A DNA stretch of 64,000 nt from contig JANMHJ010000050.1 of assembly GCA_031375105.1 (NCBI GenBank), positions 1 through 64,000 of the forward strand, in the 5' to 3' direction. Below the pieces are notes generated by a model, which ran no database searches, was not told the DNA's origin, and saw only the letters and a program-made list of their open reading frames with translations. Positions 14,891-23,106 of this stretch are shown here, in pieces. Position 1 is the stretch's first letter, and each line of letters begins with the position of its first letter. The position numbers were made by a program, and so were the translations under genes. This stretch comes from JANMDU01 sp031375105. Its GTDB lineage: Bacteria; Pseudomonadota; Gammaproteobacteria; Burkholderiales; Burkholderiaceae_C.

Positions 14891-16528
14891 ATGCCCGCTT
14901 TAAGCACCCAACTCAACGCCCGCTCCGCAGAATTTCAGGCCAATGCACTAGCCATGCGTGGCGTCACGGAAGATTTGAAGGCCAAAATCGCCCAGGCGCA
15001 GCTCGGTGGTGGCGATGCGGCACGCGCCAAGCACACAGGGCGCGGCAAGCTCTTGCCGCGAGATCGCGTGCAAAACCTGCTTGACCCGGGCACGCCGTTT
15101 TTAGAAATTGCGCCGCTGGCGGCACTGGGCATGTATCCCGATAAAGATGGCTCAGATTCCGCTCCCGCAGCAGGCGTGATCGCGGGCATCGGGCGCGTGA
15201 AGGGCATTGATTGCATGATCGTTTGCAATGATGCGACTGTGAAGGGCGGCACTTACTATCCGCTCACCGTGAAGAAGCATCTTCGTGCGCAAGAGATTGC
15301 GCAGCAAAATCGCTTGCCATGCATTTATCTGGTGGATTCTGGTGGCGCGAATTTGCCGAACCAAGACGAAGTGTTCCCCGACCGGGATCACTTTGGCCGC
15401 ATTTTTTACAACCAAGCGCAGATGAGCGCCTTAGGCATTGCGCAAGTTGCGGTGGTGATGGGCTCCTGCACGGCGGGCGGTGCGTATGTGCCGGCAATGA
15501 GCGATGAAACCATCATTGTGAAGAACCAAGGCACAATTTTTCTCGGCGGCCCGCCGCTCGTCAAGGCGGCGACAGGCGAGGTAGTGACCAGTGAAGATTT
15601 GGGTGGCGGCGATGTGCACACGCGGCTTTCTGGCGTGGCCGATCATCTGGCCAGTAACGATATGCATGCACTAGCAATTGCACGCGATGTGGTGAAGAAT
15701 CTGGCATCAAATCACGCAATACCCGGCACAAATACTGCGCAGATCGCTACGGAAATAATAGCGCCTAAGTTCCCAGCTGAGGAGCTCTACGGCGTGATTC
15801 CCACCGATACTCGCAAACCTTTCGACGTGCGCGAGATCATCGCTCGCATTGTGGACGGCTCTGAGTTTGATGAGTTCAAGGCGCGGTTTGGCAGCACACT
15901 GGTGACTGGTTTCGCCAAAATCGAAGGCGTGAGCGTGGGCATCATCGCCAACAACGGCATTCTATTTTCCGAAAGTGCGCAAAAAGGTGCGCACTTCATC
16001 GAGCTTTGCTGTCACAGAAAAATCCCACTCGTCTTTTTGCAAAACATCACTGGCTTCATGGTTGGCCGCAAAGTGGAAAACGAAGGCATTGCCCGCCACG
16101 GCGCAAAGATGGTCACGGCCGTAGCTACAGCAAACGTACCTAAATTCACCATCATCATCGGCGGCAGTTTCGGCGCAGGCAATTACGGCATGTGTGGCCG
16201 CGCCTTCTCGCCCCGTTTCTTGTGGATGTGGCCGAATGCACGTATCTCGGTGATGGGAGGCGAGCAAGCCGCGAGCGTGTTGGCCACCGTGAAGCGCGAT
16301 GGCATAGAGGGCAAAGGCGGCAACTGGAGCACCGAAGAAGAAGAAGCTTTCAAAGCCCCTTTGCGAGCCCAATACGAAACCCAAGGCCACCCCTACTACG
16401 CCACCGCCCGCCTCTGGGACGACGGCATCATCGACCCAGCTGACACGCGGCGCGTCTTAGCGCTGGGCTTGGCAGCATCCAAGAATGCGCCGATTCCTGA
16501 GCCGAAGTTTGGTATTTTCCGCATGTAG
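14891..16528 (+). CDS. liuB: 3-Methylcrotonyl-CoA carboxylase, beta (carboxyltransferase) subunit
   Basis: 545 residues, the usual length for MCC beta. Landmarks: GRGKLLPRDRVQNLLDPGTPF, the N-terminal crotonase-like half with IYLVDSGGANLPNQDEVFPD and VMGSCTAGGAYVPAMSDE, FLGGPPLVKAATGE, and the C-terminal half with LQNITGFMVGRKVE and GGSFGAGNYGMCGRAFSPRF. It transfers carboxyl from biotin on the alpha subunit to 3-methylcrotonyl-CoA in leucine breakdown. The alpha subunit (20743), hydratase (19213) and lyase (23103) follow on the same strand, but about 2.7 kb of toxin-antitoxin and orphan genes separate liuB from liuC. Confidence 0.93.
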   Translation: MPALSTQLNARSAEFQANALAMRGVTEDLKAKIAQAQLGGGDAARAKHTGRGKLLPRDRVQNLLDPGTPFLEIAPLAALGMYPDKDGSDSAPAAGVIAGIGRVKGIDCMIVCNDATVKGGTYYPLTVKKHLRAQEIAQQNRLPCIYLVDSGGANLPNQDEVFPDRDHFGRIFYNQAQMSALGIAQVAVVMGSCTAGGAYVPAMSDETIIVKNQGTIFLGGPPLVKAATGEVVTSEDLGGGDVHTRLSGVADHLASNDMHALAIARDVVKNLASNHAIPGTNTAQIATEIIAPKFPAEELYGVIPTDTRKPFDVREIIARIVDGSEFDEFKARFGSTLVTGFAKIEGVSVGIIANNGILFSESAQKGAHFIELCCHRKIPLVFLQNITGFMVGRKVENEGIARHGAKMVTAVATANVPKFTIIIGGSFGAGNYGMCGRAFSPRFLWMWPNARISVMGGEQAASVLATVKRDGIEGKGGNWSTEEEEAFKAPLRAQYETQGHPYYATARLWDDGIIDPADTRRVLALGLAASKNAPIPEPKFGIFRM

Positions 16529-16535
16529 TGCCATA

Positions 16536-16565
16536 ATGTGTACCATATTTGAAGGATATACACAT
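16536..16565 (+). promoter_or_regulatory. Inverted repeat overlapping the vapB ribosome-binding site
   Basis: ATGTGTA (16536-16542) and TACACAT (16559-16565) are inverted arms 16 bases apart, enclosing the GAAGGA Shine-Dalgarno site (16551-16556) just before vapB. This is where VapBC complexes usually bind to autoregulate. Operator function is inferred. Confidence 0.45.
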
Positions 16566-16566
16566 C

Positions 16567-16884
16567 ATGCGCACCAACATTGAAATCGATGACGACATCA
16601 TGCAAGCCGCTATGCGCGGCAGTGAGTTCAAAACCAAAAAGGACGCTGTCGAGGCGGGTTTGAAATTGCTCGCTCGGCAAGCGCATTACCGCGAAGTGCT
16701 CAAATGGGAAGGCAAATTGCATTGGGATGACCAGCCAGAATCTTTGGCCGCTACACCTAACGTGGTGATGGAGCGTCTAACACCTTATGTGATTGCGCCC
16801 AAGGCAAAAGCTGCGATGAAGAAGCGTGACGCGATGCTCGCTGGGCAAGTTGCCCCTAGCAAAAGGAAAGCGTCGGTGGCTTAA
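16567..16884 (+). CDS. vapB: VapB-type antitoxin
   Basis: 105 residues from the ATG at 16567 (GAAGGA 11 bases upstream). The N-terminal MRTNIEIDDDIMQAAM followed by FKTKKDAVEAGLKLLAR is the standard VapB (DUF2191-type) DNA-binding domain: a strand, then two helices. The C-terminal 45 residues form an extended toxin-binding arm, somewhat longer than usual. It neutralises the VapC toxin encoded immediately downstream: the stop TAA at 16882-16884 is followed without a gap by the toxin ATG. Confidence 0.88.
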   Translation: MRTNIEIDDDIMQAAMRGSEFKTKKDAVEAGLKLLARQAHYREVLKWEGKLHWDDQPESLAATPNVVMERLTPYVIAPKAKAAMKKRDAMLAGQVAPSKRKASVA

Positions 16885-17286
16885 ATGTTCGTGGTTGACA
16901 GCAGCGTTTGGATAGATTTTTTTCGCGGCTCAGATACGCCTGCAAAAGCAAAGCTCAAGGCGCTGCTGGCGGATGGCAGCACGGGAATCATTGTTCCTGA
17001 CTTGGTGCTGTACGAAGTGTTACGGGGCTTCCGCCACGAACGAGATTACCGCAATGCCCTGCAACTGATGCGTGGCTTCATTTGGGAAAGCGCTTTTAGC
17101 CCTGAGCTTGCGCAAGAGGCCGCGCAGCACTACCGAGCGATGGTGGGGCAGGGCTTCACCATCCGCAGCGCGCTTGATGTGATGATCTGCGCATTCTGCA
17201 TCGAGCGTGATTACACCTTGCTGCACAATGATCGAGATTTTTCCACCATGCACAACTTGCGTGGTCTCAGAGTTTGGAGTTTGTAA
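16885..17286 (+). CDS. vapC: VapC-type PIN-domain ribonuclease toxin
   Basis: 133 residues. PIN-domain acidic residues are visible: Asp in VVDSSVWIDFFRG, Glu in LYEVLRGF, Asp in SALDVMICAF and Asp in LLHNDRDFSTM. VapC toxins are Mg-dependent endoribonucleases that usually cut tRNA or rRNA. The pair with vapB is complete and apparently intact. The module is inserted inside the leucine-degradation cluster. Confidence 0.9.
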   Translation: MFVVDSSVWIDFFRGSDTPAKAKLKALLADGSTGIIVPDLVLYEVLRGFRHERDYRNALQLMRGFIWESAFSPELAQEAAQHYRAMVGQGFTIRSALDVMICAFCIERDYTLLHNDRDFSTMHNLRGLRVWSL

Positions 17287-17288
17287 AT

Positions 17289-17795
17289 ATGAACGCTCAA
17301 ACGCATTTTTTGACACTTGCTCGGTACAACGTGTGGGCTACACATCGTTTGCTTGAAGCAGTAGAAAAGCTCAGCGATGAAGACTACCGGCGCGATGTCG
17401 GTTTGTTTTTCAAATCGATCCACGGCACGCTCAATCATATGCTTGTGGGTGAACACATGCTCTGGTATCCGCGCTTTGCTCGGGGTGAATCGCCCAAGCT
17501 CGCGCTGGATGCTGAAATCGAGCCCGTGCGCGAACGCCTCGCGCAAGCGCTCAAGGGCGGCACCGGTAATTGGAAACCACTGATCGAATCTTGGCCAACA
17601 GAGGCATATGAAGGCAAGTTGAGTTACATCCGAATGAATGGCCAAGCCATGAGCTTGCCTTTTGCTGGAGCGTTCACGCATGTGTTCAATCACGGTACGC
17701 ACCATCGCGGGCAAATCACAGCCGCATTAACTATGCTTGGGCAACCTTGCCCGGAGTTGGATTTAGTCTACTACTTGCAGCAAGAAGCATCTTGA
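17289..17795 (+). CDS. DinB-family protein
   Basis: 168 residues from the ATG at 17289, two bases after vapC. A four-helix-bundle protein with the metal-binding histidines expected of the DinB/YfiT fold: His in GTLNHMLVGEHMLWY and His in FNHGTHHRGQITAAL. The founding member is a damage-inducible Bacillus protein. Many relatives are thiol-dependent (bacillithiol, mycothiol or glutathione) S-transferases. The biochemical role here is unknown. Spacing suggests co-transcription with vapBC. Confidence 0.85.
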   Translation: MNAQTHFLTLARYNVWATHRLLEAVEKLSDEDYRRDVGLFFKSIHGTLNHMLVGEHMLWYPRFARGESPKLALDAEIEPVRERLAQALKGGTGNWKPLIESWPTEAYEGKLSYIRMNGQAMSLPFAGAFTHVFNHGTHHRGQITAALTMLGQPCPELDLVYYLQQEAS

Positions 17796-17847
17796 TTGGG
17801 GGCAAGTAGTCCAAACTTTGTACATCGCAATTTACTTTAGGGATTCT

Positions 17848-19203
17848 ATGAATATCGTTTCTGTAACTTTGGCCTTATCTGTAGTCTGTTGCTCAACTCT
17901 GTTGAAGGCTCAAATAGTCGAAGAGTCAACTTTGACAACCAATCGCAAGCAATACGATCAACAAGAAGCTGTTAGCTTATACATTCAGGCTAGAGCAATC
18001 AGTTCTTCGATGCAACCCGTATGTGGAGATCTTGCAAAGCCATACATTGGAGCCGAACTTCATCCGACGGCAGTTAAGATGAACTCGGATACAAAATGGG
18101 GGCACACTGTCCACAAAATAGATCCACAAAGCAAGTTATATCAAGCGGGTATCAGACCAGGGGATTTGCTTTTGTCAGTCAACGATTCAGGGCTTTTGCT
18201 TTCGGATAGGAGATTTAACCCGCTTGATCAATCGACTTTTGAATCGTCAGCGAGAAATGAAACCCCAGTTCGGATGACATTTTCGACTCCTGACGGAAAA
18301 AATCAAAATACAGTGACGATAAGCGTTTCACAGGATTGTGGTATATCTTTCTCTTTTGGCACATTTCACGGTAGGTATTCTGCTTATCGCCAACAAGAGA
18401 CGACAATTGGAATGCCTCTTTCCTATGTGCAAAATGATTTGCAACTGGCTAGAACAATACTTGCATTTGAGTCGGCGCTGAATGCACTCGGTAGTGAGCT
18501 AAAGCAAGCCAAAAGTATTTTCGGTGGCGCATCTTCGAATCTTAATATCATGAGGGCTGCACCAGTTCCTGGGCAGTTGGCGAATGCGCTCGCTGATGCA
18601 AGGCGATTGGCTACAAATCTTCCATTTGACGCTGAAAGTCGCTCAAAAGCAGATGCGCTTGCGATAGCGATTCTGCATAAGATGGGTTACTCAGTTGATT
18701 CGTATGCCGAAAATATGGCAACTGCGAAGAACCAAATTTGTGGTGGTTTTTGTTTTGATACCGGTCAACAGGGCAATTACGACATGCCGGACTTGCGCTC
18801 TGAAAGAATCGCCGCGTACGTCAAGGCGGTAAAAGATTCTGATTACATAGGGTTGGTCAAAGCGGCTGGTTTTCTATCACCTGAAAAAGTTCTTATTGCA
18901 ATCGGTGTCAAACAAGCATTAGTCAATCGAAAAGAGGGCGAGAAGGCTATTGATACCAAAGCACTCACCAGTTTCTCACTTTCTGATGCTGCAAGACAAC
19001 AGTTTGAGGAGTGGAAAACACGCGCCAATCCAAAAGCATTTGCTATTTCTTCTGATGGTCAATATGGTTGGGCTACGGGTCCTAGAAATGCCTTGCTTGG
19101 TTCAGATGATCATCCGAAGAATCGCGCGATGAAAACCTGTCAAAGTCGTACAAAAGAGACTTGCAAGTTTTATGCAATCGATGATCAACTTATGAAAGAC
19201 TGA
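17848..19203 (+). CDS. Secreted PDZ protein resembling an inactive M48 metallopeptidase
   Basis: 451 residues from the ATG at 17848. A signal peptide (MNIVSVTLALSVVCCSTLLKA) precedes a PDZ-like domain at about 85-165 (IDPQSKLYQAGIRPGDLLLSVND). The segment DLQLARTILAFESALNALG (198-215) lines up by eye with the M48 block 'DDELAxVLGHELAHNxLGH', but both zinc histidines are replaced (FESAL, 207-211). The later ExEAD block appears as SRSKADALAIAIL. The C-terminus (FAISSDGQYGWATG, then paired Cys) looks like a small extra domain. If the alignment holds, it is a pseudopeptidase, perhaps a scaffold. AT-rich compared with the liu genes on both sides, so probably acquired. Confidence 0.6.
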   Translation: MNIVSVTLALSVVCCSTLLKAQIVEESTLTTNRKQYDQQEAVSLYIQARAISSSMQPVCGDLAKPYIGAELHPTAVKMNSDTKWGHTVHKIDPQSKLYQAGIRPGDLLLSVNDSGLLLSDRRFNPLDQSTFESSARNETPVRMTFSTPDGKNQNTVTISVSQDCGISFSFGTFHGRYSAYRQQETTIGMPLSYVQNDLQLARTILAFESALNALGSELKQAKSIFGGASSNLNIMRAAPVPGQLANALADARRLATNLPFDAESRSKADALAIAILHKMGYSVDSYAENMATAKNQICGGFCFDTGQQGNYDMPDLRSERIAAYVKAVKDSDYIGLVKAAGFLSPEKVLIAIGVKQALVNRKEGEKAIDTKALTSFSLSDAARQQFEEWKTRANPKAFAISSDGQYGWATGPRNALLGSDDHPKNRAMKTCQSRTKETCKFYAIDDQLMKD

Positions 19204-19212
19204 AGGTTCGAA

Positions 19213-19998
19213 ATGCCATTTGATCCTATGGTTAGCAAAACTGTCTCACCTATTGCGCGCATCACGCTCAATCGCCCCGATGTGCGCAATGCGTTCAATG
19301 ACGAAGTGATTGCCGAGATCACGCAGGCGTTTACTGAGCTGGGGCAGTGTGATGACGTGCGCTGCATCGTGCTTGCCGCTGAGGGCACGGCATTTTGCGC
19401 GGGCGCGGATTTGAATTGGATGCGGCGGATGGCGGATTACTCGCGGCAAGAGAATTTGGCCGATGCGGGCAAGCTGGCGGAGATGCTGCGGGTGATTTAT
19501 GAGTGCCCCAAGCCGACTGTGGCTCGGGTGCAAGGCGATGTCTATGCTGGGGGCATGGGGCTGGTGGCTTGCTGCGATGTGGCGGTGAGTGTGGATAGCG
19601 CTGGATATTGTTTGAGCGAGGTCAAGTTGGGTTTGATTCCTGCGACGATAAGCCCGTATGTGATTCGTGCAATAGGCTCGCGGGCTTCACATCGTTATTT
19701 TCTTTCAGCAGAGCGTTTTTCTGCACAGGAGGCGCTGCGGCTGGGCTTTGTGCACGAAGTCGTGTCTGCGGATCTGTTGGATGCGAAGGTCGAAGAAATC
19801 ACGCAAGCGCTGGTAAAAAACAGCCCGAATGCGGTGAAAGTGTGCAAAAAGTTGCTGCAAGACGTGGCTCATGCGGAGATCAGTCAACCACTGATCGCTA
19901 AAACGGTTGAAGGGATTGCCGAGATTCGTTCGAGCTCTGAAGGGCGCGAAGGGGTGTCGGCCTTTTTGAGCAAGCGCAAACCTTCTTGGCTGGCGTAA
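19213..19998 (+). CDS. liuC: Methylglutaconyl-CoA hydratase (enoyl-CoA hydratase family)
   Basis: 261 residues, crotonase fold. Landmarks: ITLNRPDVRNAFNDEVIAE, AAEGTAFCAGADLNWMRRM (oxyanion-hole glycines) and GDVYAGGMGLVACCDVAV (second oxyanion site), then LGLIPATISPYV with the region usually carrying catalytic Glu residues. The ADLNWMRRMADY pattern is typical of the LiuC branch. It hydrates 3-methylglutaconyl-CoA to HMG-CoA, the step between MCC and HMG-CoA lyase. The short gap to the next gene supports an operon with the genes that follow. Confidence 0.88.
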   Translation: MPFDPMVSKTVSPIARITLNRPDVRNAFNDEVIAEITQAFTELGQCDDVRCIVLAAEGTAFCAGADLNWMRRMADYSRQENLADAGKLAEMLRVIYECPKPTVARVQGDVYAGGMGLVACCDVAVSVDSAGYCLSEVKLGLIPATISPYVIRAIGSRASHRYFLSAERFSAQEALRLGFVHEVVSADLLDAKVEEITQALVKNSPNAVKVCKKLLQDVAHAEISQPLIAKTVEGIAEIRSSSEGREGVSAFLSKRKPSWLA

Positions 19999-20025
19999 GC
20001 TCTGAACACATCCTCAGGACACACC

Positions 20026-20736
20026 ATGGACATGCTTCTTCAATACCTACAGCAAATCATGGAAGGCATCTTTTCGTCGGGCGGCGATGTGGCGGGTAGT
20101 GTGGGTAAGGTGATGGGCAAGATGGATACGACCGCATTGATTGCTCTGGCTGCGGCGCTCGGCTGGGCAGCGGGCATTCGGCTTTATCTCGTGGTTTTTC
20201 TTACAGGTTTGGCAGGCTTCATGGGCTTGATTCCACTGCCATCGGGTTTGAGCATCTTGCAGCATCCGGCCATGCTCATGGGCAGTGGCTTCATGTTGTT
20301 CGTGGAGTTTTTTGCAGACAAAATTCCGGGGCTGGATTCGCTCTGGGATGTGGTGCACACCGTGATCCGCGTGCCGGCGGGAGCAGCGTTGGCTGGCGGC
20401 GTGTTTGGTGCAGACAGCGCGACGATGGGCGCAGTTGCCGCCCTTGTTGGAGGCACATTGGCTGCAACTTCTCATGCCGCCAAAGCCACCACCCGCGCAG
20501 CAGTCAATACCTCGCCCGAGCCGTTTTCCAACATCATCGTGAGCTTTGCCGAAGAGGGTTTGGTGATGTTCATGCTTTGGCTCGCTACCAACCATCCGGT
20601 GATTTTTGGCATCACTCTGCTGATAGTGTTGGTGATTTCAGTTCTGCTGATAGTTGTTCTGTGGAAGTTTTTGCGAGCGGTTGTGCGCAAGGTTTCTTCC
20701 TTCTTTTCTGGCTCTTCTCAAACGTCCTCTGCTTAA
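20026..20736 (+). CDS. DUF4126-family membrane protein
   Basis: 236 residues. Hydrophobic segments include TALIALAAALGWAAGIRLYLVVFLTGLAGF, GSGFMLFVEFFADKIPGLDSLWD, GAVAALVGGTLAATSHAAKATTRA and a long C-terminal TM helix near 185-210. The pattern AAGIRLYL...FFADKIPGLDSLWDVVHT...SHAAKATTRAAVNTSPEP...N is that of DUF4126 proteins, whose function is unknown to me. It sits between liuC and liuD with short gaps (27 and 6 bases), so it travels with the leucine operon here. Confidence 0.85.
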   Translation: MDMLLQYLQQIMEGIFSSGGDVAGSVGKVMGKMDTTALIALAAALGWAAGIRLYLVVFLTGLAGFMGLIPLPSGLSILQHPAMLMGSGFMLFVEFFADKIPGLDSLWDVVHTVIRVPAGAALAGGVFGADSATMGAVAALVGGTLAATSHAAKATTRAAVNTSPEPFSNIIVSFAEEGLVMFMLWLATNHPVIFGITLLIVLVISVLLIVVLWKFLRAVVRKVSSFFSGSSQTSSA

Positions 20737-20742
20737 GTTTCT

Positions 20743-22779
20743 ATGTTTACAAAAATTCTCATCGCGAATCGCGGCGAAATCGCTTGCCGAGTGGCTGCAA
20801 CGGCTCGCAAAATGGTTATCAAAACCGTGGCGGTGTATTCCAAGGTGGATGCCCATGCCAAGCATGTGGCCGCTTGTGACGAGGGTGTGTACATCGGCGA
20901 AGGCGAAGGCAATTCGCCCAAGGAGAGCTATCTGCGCTGGCAGGCGATTTTGGCAGCCGCCAAAGCCACAGGGGCGCAGGCGGTGCATCCGGGTTATGGC
21001 TTTTTGAGCGAGAACGAAGAGTTTGCGCAGGCCTGCGCAGATGCGGGGCTGGTGTTCATTGGCCCGCCACCCTCTGCGATCAAAGCAATGGGCTTGAAGG
21101 CGGAATCCAAGCAGCTCATGGAGAAAGCGGGTGTGCCTCTCGTGCCGGGTTATCACGGTGCAAATCAAGATGACGCATTGCTACAGAAAGAGGCGGATCG
21201 CATTGGCTACCCAGCTTTGATCAAAGCGAGCGCGGGTGGCGGCGGCAAAGGCATACGGATTGTGGAGCGCTCAGAGGATTTTGCGGCTGCTTTAGCTTCT
21301 TGCAAACGCGAGGCTATCAACAGTTTTGGTGACGATGCGGTGTTGATTGAAAAGTATGTGCAGCGCCCGCGCCATATTGAGATTCAGGTGTTTGGCGATG
21401 CGCATGGCAACTATGTGTATTTGTTTGAACGCGATTGCTCGGTGCAACGACGTCATCAAAAGGTATTAGAAGAAGCGCCTGCGCCGGGCATGCCACAAGC
21501 CATGCGCGAGGCCATGGGCAAGGCGGCGGTGGATGCGGCGCGGGCGGTGAATTACACCGGCGCAGGCACGGTGGAATTCATTGTGGAGCAGACTGGTGGC
21601 TACGACCAGCCTGAGAAAATGAAGTTTTACTTTATGGAAATGAATACGCGGCTGCAAGTGGAGCATCCGGTGACGGAGGCGATCACGGGCTTGGATTTGG
21701 TGGAGTGGCAATTGCGCGTGGCATCTGGCGAGAAACTGCCTTTGCAGCAAAGCGATTTGCGCATTCATGGCCATGCGATTGAAGCGCGAATTTGCGCTGA
21801 GAACCCAGACAATAATTTCTTGCCAGCAACAGGCAGCTTGAACGTGTATCGAAAACCAGCCCATTCCGCTTTCGAAAGAAGTGATTTGCGTATCGACGAT
21901 GGCGTGCGTGAAGGCGACGCAATTTCGCCGTATTACGACTCGATGATCGCCAAGCTGATCGTTCATGGCGCGACACGGCAAGAGGCGCTGGCCAAGATGG
22001 ATCGCGCCTTGAGTGAGGTGCAGATCGTGGGGCTGGCGACGAATGTACAGTTTCTGCGGCATGTGGTCACCAGCGATGCGTTTGCACAGGCGAGGCTCGA
22101 TACCGCGCTGATTCAGCGCGAAGAAAAAATACTCTTTCATCAAGAAAAACTGCCTCTCGCCGTTGCAGTATCTGCGTCGATAGCTCATATTTTGATAGCA
22201 GAGCGCCATTCACAAACGAGCGATCCATTCAGCCGTCGCGACGGCTGGCGGCCCTTTGGCATCACAATGCGCCGCTTCTTGTTGGAGTGGCACGACAAAG
22301 CTGTCAGCGCGACACTGAGCTACTTACATGATGGTGCGCTCTCATTGCGCATTCAGTCGGAAGAAGAAGTACAGCAAGCGGTGTTGATGGTGCAAGCCAT
22401 CGGCGATGATCTGAAGATCGCTTTCGGTGAGCAGCGTTGCGTGGCCTCCGTGCATACTGTTTTACATGAAAAAGGCCAGTTAGCCCATATATTTACTGCG
22501 CAGGGTGCTACGAAAATTATAGTAATTGACCCTTTCATTCAAATCGCAGAAGGCGGCGTACTTGGCGGAAGGCTCACTGCGCCGATGCCAGGCAAGCTGG
22601 TGTCGTTCGCCGTGAAAGCAGGAGACAAAGTCAGCGCAGGGCAGACGCTGGCCGTGATGGAGGCGATGAAGATGGAGCACACGATTGCTGCGCCGAAAGA
22701 TGGTGTGGTAGCTGAAGTTTTGTATGCGCCAGGAGATCAGGTGGCCGAGGGCGCGGAACTGATCAAGCTGGCAGCTTGA
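20743..22779 (+). CDS. liuD: 3-Methylcrotonyl-CoA carboxylase, alpha (biotin-containing) subunit
   Basis: 678 residues. Biotin-carboxylase domain first (KILIANRGEIACRVAATARK; ATP-grasp loop SAGGGGKGIRIV; ERDCSVQRRHQKVLEEAPAP; MNTRLQVEHPVTE). Then an MCC-type linker domain, and a C-terminal biotinyl domain with the biotinylation site EAMKMEHT. It uses ATP and bicarbonate to carboxylate its biotin, which the beta subunit then uses. Two copies of the dispersed repeat (22138-22200 and 22465-22524) are read in frame in the linker region (about residues 466-486 and 575-594), where variation is evidently tolerated. Catalytic blocks are intact. Confidence 0.94.
   Translation: MFTKILIANRGEIACRVAATARKMVIKTVAVYSKVDAHAKHVAACDEGVYIGEGEGNSPKESYLRWQAILAAAKATGAQAVHPGYGFLSENEEFAQACADAGLVFIGPPPSAIKAMGLKAESKQLMEKAGVPLVPGYHGANQDDALLQKEADRIGYPALIKASAGGGGKGIRIVERSEDFAAALASCKREAINSFGDDAVLIEKYVQRPRHIEIQVFGDAHGNYVYLFERDCSVQRRHQKVLEEAPAPGMPQAMREAMGKAAVDAARAVNYTGAGTVEFIVEQTGGYDQPEKMKFYFMEMNTRLQVEHPVTEAITGLDLVEWQLRVASGEKLPLQQSDLRIHGHAIEARICAENPDNNFLPATGSLNVYRKPAHSAFERSDLRIDDGVREGDAISPYYDSMIAKLIVHGATRQEALAKMDRALSEVQIVGLATNVQFLRHVVTSDAFAQARLDTALIQREEKILFHQEKLPLAVAVSASIAHILIAERHSQTSDPFSRRDGWRPFGITMRRFLLEWHDKAVSATLSYLHDGALSLRIQSEEEVQQAVLMVQAIGDDLKIAFGEQRCVASVHTVLHEKGQLAHIFTAQGATKIIVIDPFIQIAEGGVLGGRLTAPMPGKLVSFAVKAGDKVSAGQTLAVMEAMKMEHTIAAPKDGVVAEVLYAPGDQVAEGAELIKLAA
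22138..22200 (-). repeat. Dispersed short repeat (copy 3), in frame within liuD
   Basis: Reverse complement begins TGCTATCAAAATATGAGCTA and continues with CGCAGATACTGCAACGGCGAGAGGCAG... and TTTTTCTTGATG. It closely follows the family pattern and resembles the uvrC copy, including the GAGGCAGTTTTT end. Confidence 0.82.
22465..22524 (-). repeat. Dispersed short repeat (copy 4), in frame within liuD
   Basis: Reverse complement begins TACTATAATTTTCGTAGCA, then CCCTGCGCAGTAAATATATGGG and CTAACTGGCCTTTTTCATG. It is the second copy in the same gene and the same orientation, about 265 bases from the first. Confidence 0.78.
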
Positions 22780-22791
22780 TTGAACAACACC

Positions 22792-23106
22792 ATGCAAGTG
22801 CTTCTACAAATCCTCGGTGTGATCGTGTTGCTCGCCGCCATCGCGCCTGTGGCCATGGCTGGCGGAAGAATGATTGGTGCTTTCATGATCGGGCATCAAA
22901 TCTTGGCGTGGCTAAGCATCACGCTGCTGTGCATGCTGTTGCTGGTGGCCGGCGGTTTGCTGGCGCTCAGGGTGGTGATGCCTTTGCTGGCGGGTTGGGG
23001 CTCAGATTTGCTGGCACCCCTTGTATCCGCTGTGGTGCTTCTTGCACCGCCTTGGGCTGTGTGGTTGCTCGGGAAACGAGCGATGGAAAAGAAAGACTCG
23101 ACATGA
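22792..23106 (+). CDS. Small membrane protein in the liu operon
   Basis: 104 residues with three hydrophobic helices (LLQILGVIVLLAAIAPVAMAG, ILAWLSITLLCMLLLVAGGLLAL, LLAPLVSAVVLLAPPWAVWLL) and a basic C-terminal tail. No family recognised. Start ATG at 22792; a TTG at 22780 is an alternative. The stop overlaps the HMG-CoA lyase start as ATGA (23103-23106), so it is translationally coupled to that gene. A transport or accessory role is possible but unproven. Confidence 0.65.
   Translation: MQVLLQILGVIVLLAAIAPVAMAGGRMIGAFMIGHQILAWLSITLLCMLLLVAGGLLALRVVMPLLAGWGSDLLAPLVSAVVLLAPPWAVWLLGKRAMEKKDST

Noticed and set aside
15734..15766. Possible repeat copy in liuB (CGCTACGGAAATAATAGCGCC)
   Set aside because: Only the opening palindrome resembles the family; the core and tail are absent and the protein is normal there.
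21466..22209. 247-codon minus-strand open frame
   Set aside because: Antisense to liuD, His/Arg-rich, no RBS and no recognisable motif.
22776..23102. N-terminal extension of HMG-CoA lyase
   Set aside because: The open frame upstream has no homology to the lyase and overlaps the small membrane protein; the ATGA overlap at 23103 marks the start.
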